Shown: positions 1 through 4,822 of the stretch, piece after piece
Layout: the number at the start of each line of letters is the position of its first letter
How positions within the stretch are numbered: position 1 is the first letter of the stretch
From: Acidobacteriota bacterium
GTDB taxonomy: Bacteria; Acidobacteriota; Vicinamibacteria; Vicinamibacterales; UBA2999
Length of the DNA: 6,404 bases
Direction: 5' to 3'
Assembly: GCA_947465645.1 (NCBI GenBank)
Contig: CANIBQ010000165.1
Location: forward strand, 1 to 6,404
Position numbers and translations under genes: made by a program
Notes under the pieces: generated by a model
What the model saw: only the letters and a program-made list of their open reading frames with translations
The model's database searches: none
What the model was told of the DNA's origin: nothing

Positions 1-800
1 CACTCAAGGACGGCAGGATCCAGCCAGGGCACGGGAGCCTCGCGGAAGTGCTGCCGGCGACGCTGCTCGCGCACTTCACCGAAGGCTCGTTGGCGGCGGG
101 GCCCGTCGACTGGACGTCGTCGTCGGGCGCGCGGCACCGGTTTCGCGTCTGCGCTCCGGATACGGCGGCGGCGCTCGATCTGCAGCCGTCGGCCGTTGTG
201 CGGGCGGACGACTTTGCACCGGTCGCCAACAGCGGCGTCGAACGATTGACCGTGGGCGCGGCCGCGTCAGCCACCCATACCGAGGTGCTCGGCCGTCGTG
301 GAGGCGATTCCGATCGGCTGGCCGGGACGCTCGTCCACCGGCTGCTGGAGCGTCTTGGCCTCGAGCCTCCGTCTGATGCAGGCGAGGTCAGCGGCGCAGC
401 CGAGGTCAGCGGCGCAGGCGAGGTCAGCAGGGTGGCGCGCCGGCTCCTGCGTCCCGACGAGATCGCGGATGGGGAAGAGATCGAGGCGATCGTCGAATCG
501 GCCGCGGCGATGTACCGCGCTGTCTGTCGTACGGCGGACGTGCGCGGGTTCTACACCAGCGGCGAGCGGTTGCACGAGGTGCCCTTTACGATGTGGAGCG
601 ACGGCGCCTTCGTACGCGGCTCGATCGACTGTCTGGTGCGCGCGTTGCCGCCGGGCGCAGCGCCACGCGTCACGGTCCTCGAGTTCAAGACCGGCCGGCC
701 GCGGCCCGAGCATCAGCGCCAGCTCGACCTCTACAGCCGCGCTGCGGCGCACCTCTTTCCCGGACACGCGATCGACAGCCGGCTGGTCTATTCGTCGTAG
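1..800 (+). CDS. addA: AddA-type helicase-nuclease, C-terminal end (5' partial)
   Basis: The reading frame is open from the window's left edge (it reads LKDGRIQPGHGSLAEVLP before the first GTG at 48), so the start and the whole helicase part lie upstream. What remains is a RecB/AddA-family PD-(D/E)XK nuclease domain. Its motifs appear in order: GTLVHRLLE (His codon 336-338), FVRGSIDCLV (the Asp of motif II near 597), LEFKTG (the E-x-K catalytic pair near 651-660) and HQRQLDLY, ending in RLVYSS. In this family AddA/AddB unwinds and resects double-strand breaks for RecA loading in the cytoplasm. AddB normally carries an Fe-S cysteine cluster at its C-terminus. None is seen here, so AddA is the better call; another UvrD-like helicase with the same nuclease fold is possible. 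A short EVSGAA/EVSGAG/EVSR repeat sits between motif I and the rest of the nuclease domain. An intrinsic terminator follows the stop, so this is the last gene of its unit. Confidence 0.8.
   Translation, partial: LKDGRIQPGHGSLAEVLPATLLAHFTEGSLAAGPVDWTSSSGARHRFRVCAPDTAAALDLQPSAVVRADDFAPVANSGVERLTVGAAASATHTEVLGRRGGDSDRLAGTLVHRLLERLGLEPPSDAGEVSGAAEVSGAGEVSRVARRLLRPDEIADGEEIEAIVESAAAMYRAVCRTADVRGFYTSGERLHEVPFTMWSDGAFVRGSIDCLVRALPPGAAPRVTVLEFKTGRPRPEHQRQLDLYSRAAAHLFPGHAIDSRLVYSS
378..428 (+). repeat. 18-bp in-frame tandem repeat inside addA
   Basis: The unit gaggtcagcggcgcagcc occurs at 384-401, again at 402-419 with one base changed, and as a half copy (gaggtcagc) at 420-428. A half unit, gcaggc, precedes it at 378. 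It encodes EVSGAA-EVSGAG-EVSR. The period is a multiple of three, so copy-number change would keep the reading frame. It lies in what looks like a linker after the GTLVHRLLE motif. Confidence 0.85.
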
Positions 801-814
801 TTTCGACGAAATCG

Positions 815-845
815 AGGCCGAATCAACGATTCGGAGTCCTTTTTT
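815..845 (+). terminator. Intrinsic terminator after addA
   Basis: A perfect 7-bp stem, CCGAATC (818-824) with GATTCGG (828-834), closes a 3-nt AAC loop. The base can extend by AGG (815-817) pairing with CCT (838-840) across a 3-nt bulge. A run of six T follows at 840-845. It lies 15 nt after the addA stop and just before the next promoter, which fits a transcription-unit boundary. Confidence 0.75.
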
Positions 846-857
846 CTCAGTTCTGCA

Positions 858-887
858 TTGCGCGCCGGAGATCCCATCCCCTACAAT
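858..887 (+). promoter_or_regulatory. Sigma70-like promoter for the zinc-ribbon gene
   Basis: A -10 box TACAAT (882-887, five of six to TATAAT) is spaced 18 bp from a weak -35 TTGCGC (858-863). The predicted transcript start is near 894. That leaves a leader of about 39 nt with GAGGAG at 921-926 in front of the GTG at 933. It sits directly downstream of the addA terminator. Confidence 0.55.
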
Positions 888-932
888 CGAGTTGAGGAGT
901 ACCTGTTGACGACGACCAAAGAGGAGACGCGC

Positions 933-1154
933 GTGGCACTGACCTGCCCCAGTTGTGGGAACGACAAAGACTTTCTCGTGAAGACACTGCAGATGCACGT
1001 CGTGCACCTGGATGATTCGCGTGTGGAAGTGTCGGAAGAGGGCCGTCCGGCCGTACTCGAGATCCTGTGCGATGAGTGCGAGTCGGCGCTGAGCTTCGAC
1101 GATATTGACGAAGGCCTTCGGAAGGAACTGCTGCTGACGCTCGGCGCGCGCTAG
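933..1154 (+). CDS. Small zinc-ribbon protein (CPSC...CDEC), 73 aa
   Basis: Two CxxC pairs, CPSC (C5, C8) and CDEC (C46, C49), separated by about 37 mostly beta-prone residues, give the four ligands of a zinc ribbon. The tail is acidic and then helical (DDIDEGLRKELLLTL). No signal peptide or membrane segment is seen, so it should be cytoplasmic. I chose GTG 933 because GAGGAG lies six bases upstream and the protein then begins directly with the ribbon (MALTCPSCGN). A TTG at 906 has its own GAGGAG (894-899) and would give 82 aa, but the predicted transcript start near 894 would put that ribosome site at the extreme 5' end. The frame is also open back to a TTG at 858, which overlaps the -35. 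The molecular function is unknown; it could bind nucleic acid or a protein partner. Its TAG stop is shared, on the opposite strand, with the next gene. Confidence 0.8.
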   Translation: MALTCPSCGNDKDFLVKTLQMHVVHLDDSRVEVSEEGRPAVLEILCDECESALSFDDIDEGLRKELLLTLGAR

Positions 1155-1315
1155 CCTGCCATCTCCTCGGCTTCCTCGAAGTAATCGCATTCCGGGCAGA
1201 CTCTTTCCTCGTACTTCGTGGTCTTGGTCTGCGCGGTGCCTGGCACGCGATCGACGATCTCGCGCGCCCGCAGCCGCATTGCTTCGCCAGACATCGGACA
1301 CTCTCTGGCGGGCAT
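1151..1315 (-). CDS. Tiny Cys-containing protein with CPEC motif, 54 aa
   Basis: This reading frame runs from ATG (1315-1313) to TAG (1153-1151) on the minus strand. A good ribosome site, GGGAGA (1326-1321), lies five bases upstream of the ATG. The product starts MPARECPMSGEAMRLR and ends with VCPECDYFEEAEEMAG. The pattern CPxxG, then about 30 residues, then CPECD recalls small zinc-ribbon proteins such as the YgiT type. Here the first pair has only one Cys (C6, CPMSG), leaving C6, C40 and C43, so a classical four-Cys site is incomplete unless another residue or a second subunit supplies a ligand. The middle is basic (RLRAREIVDR). It is convergent with the zinc-ribbon gene, their stops overlapping in CTAG, and divergent from the DnaJ-like gene. 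Its short length makes it easy to miss. The function is unknown. Confidence 0.7.
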   Translation of the reverse strand: MPARECPMSGEAMRLRAREIVDRVPGTAQTKTTKYEERVCPECDYFEEAEEMAG

Positions 1316-1344
1316 TGACTTCTCCCGGAGCAGCCCCTATCGTA
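1315..1344. promoter_or_regulatory. Promoter of the DnaJ-like gene, possibly bidirectional
   Basis: On the plus strand TTGACT (1315-1320, five of six to consensus) and TATCGT (1338-1343) are separated by exactly 17 bp. This predicts a start near 1350, only about six bases before ATG 1356. The -10 is almost symmetric: read on the minus strand, 1344-1339 is TACGAT, which could serve the 54-aa gene, with a weak GTGCCG -35 at 1367-1362. The plus-strand -35 begins on the last base of the divergent gene's start codon. The forward promoter is well supported by pattern; the reverse one is an inference. Confidence 0.55.
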
Positions 1345-1355
1345 TCCAAAGTTCG

Positions 1356-1808
1356 ATGGCCCGGCACACGTTTCGATCGATTGGCGGCCGCGTCGCGGTG
1401 AAGAGCGACGATGAGATCCGTCATGACACGAGCTGCTTCGCCGACGAGGTCATGATCGATTTTCCCTCGCCCGCGCGCGCCATCGATCGCATCCGCCACG
1501 CGTTTGTCGCCGACGAGCGCCTCGCCCCCGTGCCCGCCAGCCTGTCGCTCTCGCGGAGCGAAGCGCGTCACGGTGCCGTCGTCCCGCTCGATGTTCCCGT
1601 TCGCTGCACCTGCCGCGCCTGCGGCGGCCGCGGTGAAACATGGGCGGAGCCGTGCGGCCGCTGTGCCGGCGGCGGTGTCGAGCTGCTCCGGCACCAGGTG
1701 CGGGTGTCGATTCCCGCCGGCGTCGCCGACGGCGATCGCTTTCACTTCTCGGTGAGCCCGCGCCACGACGTCTCGACCCGTATCGAGCTGCGGGTCCTCG
1801 TCGCCTGA
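1356..1808 (+). CDS. DnaJ-derived zinc-finger/CTD protein without J domain, 150 aa
   Basis: Residues 60-79 (PASLSLSRSEARHGAVVPLD) resemble the first strands of the DnaJ substrate-binding domain. Two CxxCxGxG motifs follow, CRACGGRG (C86, C89) and CGRCAGGG (C100, C103), then the strand VRVSIPAGVADGDRF that comes right after the zinc finger in DnaJ. DnaJ has four such motifs; only two are here, and flanking sequence matches the sides of motif 1 and motif 4. There is no J domain with HPD. The N-terminus (1-58) is unlike DnaJ and carries DEVMIDFPSPARAIDRIR. A role in binding unfolded protein is likely, but DnaK stimulation is not. ATG 1356 was chosen because it follows the promoter's predicted start by about six bases. 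No Shine-Dalgarno is visible, so translation may be nearly leaderless. The frame is open further upstream, but that stretch overlaps the divergent gene. The next gene follows after 12 nt. Confidence 0.75.
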   Translation: MARHTFRSIGGRVAVKSDDEIRHDTSCFADEVMIDFPSPARAIDRIRHAFVADERLAPVPASLSLSRSEARHGAVVPLDVPVRCTCRACGGRGETWAEPCGRCAGGGVELLRHQVRVSIPAGVADGDRFHFSVSPRHDVSTRIELRVLVA

Positions 1809-1820
1809 GCGTCGCCTGAG
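1799..1820 (+). repeat. 11-bp perfect tandem duplication at a gene junction
   Basis: CGTCGCCTGAG occurs at 1799-1809 and again at 1810-1820. The first copy contains the stop of the DnaJ-like gene (TGA 1806-1808). The second runs into the GTG of the next gene and supplies TGAGG just before it. A single copy would have left the stop and start one base apart, so the duplication widened the junction by 11 bp. Confidence 0.8.
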
Positions 1821-2210
1821 GTGGACCGGCATCTCGGCATCCTCGCCGTCCTCGTCCGTCTCTGGGGAGCGCTCGCGCTCCTCATCGCAATCTCCCTGCT
1901 CCTGCTGGCCGCCGGCGCCCTTGCCATCCTGATCGATCCCAACGGAGAGCCGGTCGCCTTTGCCGCCGGCCTCACCGCCGGCACGTTCCTCACACTCGGC
2001 ACCAGTGCCCTGGTCTGGGGCAGCGCGCATGTCTGGGCGGGCGTTCGCCTGCTGCGGCGCGACCCGGCCGGACGGCTCCTGACGCTCGGCCTCGCCCTCG
2101 TCAACCTGCTGATCCTGCCGTTCGGCACGGCGCTCGGCGCCTACGCCCTGTGGGTGCTCCTGACAGACGAGGGCCGACGCCTGTTCGAATCACCGGCAGC
2201 CAGTTCCTGA
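1821..2210 (+). CDS. Small integral membrane protein, 129 aa
   Basis: The product is mostly hydrophobic, with three or four membrane segments: about 8-37 (interrupted near LWGALALL), 46-74, and 84-112, which may be a single long helix or a hairpin. A basic loop, VRLLRRDPAGR (about 75-85), separates the last two. It is followed by LVNLLILPFGTALGAYALWVLL and a polar tail. From recall, small proteins with the layout MxRHxxxLxxLxxxWGAL, then LLRRxPxxR, then FPxGTALGxYxLWVLL are common in Acidobacteriota and have no assigned function. GTG 1821 matches that N-terminus. The ribosome site is weak (TGAGG abuts the start), and the gene lies 12 nt after the DnaJ-like gene, so it is probably co-transcribed and coupled. 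There are no catalytic residues or metal motifs. I can name no function beyond membrane localisation. Confidence 0.8.
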   Translation: MDRHLGILAVLVRLWGALALLIAISLLLLAAGALAILIDPNGEPVAFAAGLTAGTFLTLGTSALVWGSAHVWAGVRLLRRDPAGRLLTLGLALVNLLILPFGTALGAYALWVLLTDEGRRLFESPAASS

Positions 2211-2228
2211 CGCGCGGCGAAGCCGCTC

Positions 2229-2257
2229 GGTCAGCAGGCAGGGTCAGCAGATAGAAT
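2229..2257 (+). promoter_or_regulatory. Probable mrp promoter with 9-bp direct repeat
   Basis: TAGAAT (2252-2257) is a five-of-six -10 box lying six bases before ATG 2264, the spacing expected when the transcript begins at the start codon. The -35 position holds only CGGTCA (2228-2233), a weak match. GGTCAGCAG occurs twice, at 2229-2237 and 2242-2250 (period 13), filling the -35 to spacer region, as an operator for a direct-repeat binding regulator might. Promoter and operator are both inferred from pattern. Confidence 0.4.
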
Positions 2258-2263
2258 GGGGAG

Positions 2264-3364
2264 ATGCCCGCCACGCTCGACCGTGACATGGTGCTGAACG
2301 CGCTCCGGACCGTGACCGATCCGGACCTGCGCCGGGACATCGTCTCGCTCGGGTTCGTGAAGGACCTGACCATTGCCGACGGCAAAGTCGGCTTCACGAT
2401 CGAGCTCACCACCCCCGCCTGCCCGGTCAAGGATCAGCTCCGCGATCAGGCGCGCGCCGCCGTGAGCGCGCTCGGGGTCACCGACGTCGAGGTGAAGATG
2501 ACGGCGAAGGTGCGCTCGGCATCCGCTCCGGAAAAGGGCCAGCCACCGCATCCCGGCGTCAAGAACGTCATTGCTGTGGGCGCCGGCAAGGGTGGCGTCG
2601 GCAAGAGCACGGTGGCGGTGAACCTGGCGCTCGCGCTGGCCAGGTGCGGCAGCAAGGTCGGCATTCTCGACGCGGACGTCTACGGACCCAACGTGCCGAT
2701 GATGCTCGGCCTGCACGCGACGCAGCTCATCACCGACGGCAAGAGCATCGTGCCGGCCGAGAAGTACGGCGTGCAGGTCGTGTCGATGGCCTTCCTTACC
2801 CAGGACGATCAGGCGATCGTCTGGCGCGGGCCGATGCTGCACGGCGCCATCCAGCAGTTCTTCCGCGATGTCGCCTGGAAGGATCTCGACTACCTGATTG
2901 TCGACATGCCGCCCGGCACCGGTGACGTCGCGCTCAGTCTCAGCCAGACGGTCCCGGTCGTCGGCGCGATCGTCGTGACGACGCCCCAGCAGGTATCGCT
3001 GGCCGACAGCCGTCGCGCCATTCGCATGTATCAGAAGCTCAACATCCCGCCGATGGGCATCGTCGAGAACATGAGCTACTACGCCTGCACCAATTGCCAT
3101 CACGAGGCTGACATCTTCGGCCACGGCGGCGGCGAAGCGCTCGCGGCGGAGATGGGCGTGCCCTTCCTCGGCCGGCTGCCTGTCTACCAGCCGATCCGGG
3201 AAGGCGGCGACAGCGGCGTGCCGCTGGTTATTGGCGAACCAGCATCACCGGCGTCCGGCGCTTTTCTTGCCCTGGCCGAGCGCACGGCCGCGCAGGTGTC
3301 GGTGGCCGCGCACCGGAGCGCCGAGGCCAACAAGGGCAAGATTCCCCTCATTCAGGTCCGGTAA
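2264..3364 (+). CDS. mrp: Mrp/NBP35-family Fe-S cluster carrier ATPase
   Basis: The protein (366 aa) has the standard two-part Mrp layout. Residues 1-80 are a MIP18/DUF59 domain (TDPDLRRDIVSLGFVKDL, with TTPACPVKDQL holding C53). Residues 100-345 are the P-loop ATPase: deviant Walker A GKGGVGKST (108-116), DADVYGPNVP (136-145), DMPPGTGD (214-221) and the cluster-binding CTNC (C275, C278). The family (ApbC in Salmonella) binds and hands on [4Fe-4S] clusters as a cytoplasmic dimer, the CxxC bridging two subunits. Length and motifs are complete. ATG 2264 is supported by family length and the nearby -10. GGGGAG abuts it with no spacing, so it is a poor ribosome site and leaderless translation is possible. 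The last 17 bp overlap the convergent apbE gene. The shared apb names come from thiamine-pathway genetics in Salmonella and do not by themselves show a joint function here. Confidence 0.95.
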   Translation: MPATLDRDMVLNALRTVTDPDLRRDIVSLGFVKDLTIADGKVGFTIELTTPACPVKDQLRDQARAAVSALGVTDVEVKMTAKVRSASAPEKGQPPHPGVKNVIAVGAGKGGVGKSTVAVNLALALARCGSKVGILDADVYGPNVPMMLGLHATQLITDGKSIVPAEKYGVQVVSMAFLTQDDQAIVWRGPMLHGAIQQFFRDVAWKDLDYLIVDMPPGTGDVALSLSQTVPVVGAIVVTTPQQVSLADSRRAIRMYQKLNIPPMGIVENMSYYACTNCHHEADIFGHGGGEALAAEMGVPFLGRLPVYQPIREGGDSGVPLVIGEPASPASGAFLALAERTAAQVSVAAHRSAEANKGKIPLIQVR

Positions 3365-4364
3365 GCCGCGCCGATTCCGGCGTGAGCAGCCGGGAGAACG
3401 CGGGCGTCGCACGCACCTGCACCGTGTCTCCGATGGGAATCAAATAGCACGCGCTGATGCCGCGTGCTATCGCCCACGCAAGCCCCTTGTCGGGCCCCAT
3501 CACAAAGAGCGCGGTCGACAACGCATCTGCCGCGAGGCCGCGCTGATGCCACACGGTGACCGAGCCACTAAAGGGCGCCGGGTGTCCTGTCGCTGGATCC
3601 AGAATGTGACCGACGCGGGTTCCGCCGACGATCACGTCCCGCTCGGAGCCGGCCGAGGTCGAGAGAGAGCCCTCCCGCATGCTCACTGTGAGGTACGCGC
3701 GCTCCCGGTTCCGGGGTTCCGCAATGCCGACCGTCCAGGGTGGGTCGCCAGCGCGAAGGCCGCCCACTGATACTTGCCCACCGAGGTCGATCATCCATGG
3801 AGCCAGACCCAGGGTCACGGCAGCTCGATCGAGCGCCTCGCCCTTGCCAAACGCGCCGACATCGATCGTCATGTCGCTGGTCCGCGTCAGCGTGCATCGA
3901 ACACGATCGAAATCCAGTTTGCCAAGGCCGCTGACCGTAAGCGCGGCCGTCACCTCCAGCTCGCTGGGCCGTCGCCCTTCGCCGTGAATATCCCACGCTT
4001 CGAGGAGGCGACCGATACCAGGATCGAATGCGCCGCCGGTGTCGTCGCGCCAGCGATAGATCTCCTCGAACAAATCGCACAGGGCGCGCTCGGCCGGCCA
4101 CGGCACGCCCGCAGGATGGCGGTTCAAGCGGGAAATGGGGCTGTCGCTCACCCACGTGCTCAACTGGCGTTCGGCCGCCTCGAGCGCGCGGAGGGCCCCC
4201 TCCAACGCGGCACGTCCACTCTCGCGGGTGGACGCGACCGTCGAGAGCGAAGCGCGGGTCCCCATCAGGTAGACCTCGCGCGCGACGAGCACCGGCTCGT
4301 TGGCCGCCGGTGCCGTGAGACAGGCGACGATGATCGCGAGTACGGCCGCGAGCCGCGCTGTCAC
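3348..4364 (-). CDS. apbE: ApbE, FAD:protein FMN transferase
   Basis: This is a full-length ApbE (338 aa). Motifs in order: YLMGT (32-36), STWVSDSPISRLN (69-81), TGGAFDPGIGRLLEAW (109-124), DVGAFGKGEALDRA (168-181), IDLGGQVSVGG (192-202), STSAG (235-239), HILDPATGHPA (253-263) and the metal-site segment DALSTALFVMG (280-290, D280 and T284). The family transfers FMN from FAD onto Thr/Ser of FMN-binding domains outside the cytoplasm, using Mg2+. The N-terminus, MTARLAAVLAIIVAC, has a short export signal. IVAC fits a lipobox, so a lipoprotein with C15 at its end is likely, but C15 is early and ordinary cleavage near APAA is an alternative. GTG 4364 overlaps the upstream gene's stop by four bases (GTGA), indicating coupling. 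The substrate is most likely the FMN-binding protein two genes upstream in this operon. Confidence 0.95.
   Translation of the reverse strand: MTARLAAVLAIIVACLTAPAANEPVLVAREVYLMGTRASLSTVASTRESGRAALEGALRALEAAERQLSTWVSDSPISRLNRHPAGVPWPAERALCDLFEEIYRWRDDTGGAFDPGIGRLLEAWDIHGEGRRPSELEVTAALTVSGLGKLDFDRVRCTLTRTSDMTIDVGAFGKGEALDRAAVTLGLAPWMIDLGGQVSVGGLRAGDPPWTVGIAEPRNRERAYLTVSMREGSLSTSAGSERDVIVGGTRVGHILDPATGHPAPFSGSVTVWHQRGLAADALSTALFVMGPDKGLAWAIARGISACYLIPIGDTVQVRATPAFSRLLTPESARLTGPE
3444..3470. repeat. Perfect 10-bp hairpin inside the 3' part of apbE
   Basis: ATAGCACGCG (3444-3453) and CGCGTGCTAT (3461-3470) are exact reverse complements around a 7-nt loop. It lies in apbE codons for AIARGISACYL and 80 nt beyond the mrp stop. 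On the minus strand the stem is followed by TTTGATT, a weak U-rich stretch; on the plus strand by CGCC. It could slow or stop read-through from mrp into apbE antisense, but no clear U-tract is present. Confidence 0.6.
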
Positions 4365-4822
4365 GCCACCCCGGCGAGCGCGTGAACGCGCCGCGCCCGC
4401 CGCCCCAGCCGCCAGCTGATCAGGAGGTGCACGGAATACACGACTGAGAAGAGGGTGCCGGCGCCGACGTGCACGATGACCAGGGCGCGCAGGAAGGATT
4501 CACTGGCGGTGACCTGGAGGAGATAACCCGAGAGCACCATCGTCGCGAATGTTGCCAGGGACGTCAGGCCCGTGCGCCGGTTGGGCATGCCGGTCACGCC
4601 GAGCTTCTTCATCACATGGGAGTTGAAGACGATGCCAAACGCCAGGATCAGAATAGGCGAGACCATGAGGTGCCCGGCGAGCATCGCACCCTCCCAGGGA
4701 TGGTTCACCAGCGCGAAAGGGTCGGGGTTCTGGATAACGTATTTCATCCAGAGATACGCGAAACCTGTCAGCGAGACGGCTCCGGTCGCGGCGTTGAAGA
4801 TGCGGCGCTCCCACGGCCTCAT
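4361..4822 (-). CDS. Four-helix membrane protein, probable b-type cytochrome
   Basis: This 153-aa protein has four predicted membrane helices, near 13-30, 46-67, 85-104 and 111-137, with a basic C-terminal tail (RLGRRARR) that should face the cytoplasm. Histidines sit at helix positions: H41 and H51 (NHPWEGAMLAGHLMVSP), H69 (FNSHVMKKL), and H118 and H132 in helix 4, 14 residues apart, a spacing used for two heme ligands on one helix. This resembles cytochrome b561-like or DUF4405-like proteins, a fold-level guess with no signature I can name firmly. The ATG at 4822 has the ribosome site GGAGAGG (4833-4827) and overlaps the stop of the FMN-binding gene by ATGA; its own stop overlaps the apbE start. 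Between an exported flavoprotein gene and apbE it most likely moves electrons from the membrane quinone pool to covalent FMN, or the reverse. Confidence 0.75.
   Translation of the reverse strand: MRPWERRIFNAATGAVSLTGFAYLWMKYVIQNPDPFALVNHPWEGAMLAGHLMVSPILILAFGIVFNSHVMKKLGVTGMPNRRTGLTSLATFATMVLSGYLLQVTASESFLRALVIVHVGAGTLFSVVYSVHLLISWRLGRRARRVHALAGVA

Noticed and set aside
1218..1355. Upstream extension of the DnaJ-like gene to a GTG at 1218
   Set aside because: The extension would overlap the 54-aa gene and the promoter, adds no conserved sequence, and ATG 1356 follows the promoter's predicted start.
267..2030. A 587-codon open frame on the minus strand
   Set aside because: It runs antisense through addA, the zinc ribbon, the DnaJ-like gene and the membrane protein. 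Its product is Arg/Ala/Gly/Asp-rich with no motif. Long antisense frames are expected in GC-rich DNA.
2806..2823. 7-bp hairpin GACGATC/GATCGTC in mrp
   Set aside because: Short, inside a conserved coding region and with no T-run; such stems are common by chance at this base composition.
2231..3124. A 297-codon minus-strand frame opposite mrp
   Set aside because: The plus strand here encodes an unmistakable Mrp; the antisense product is His/Arg/Asp-rich and featureless.
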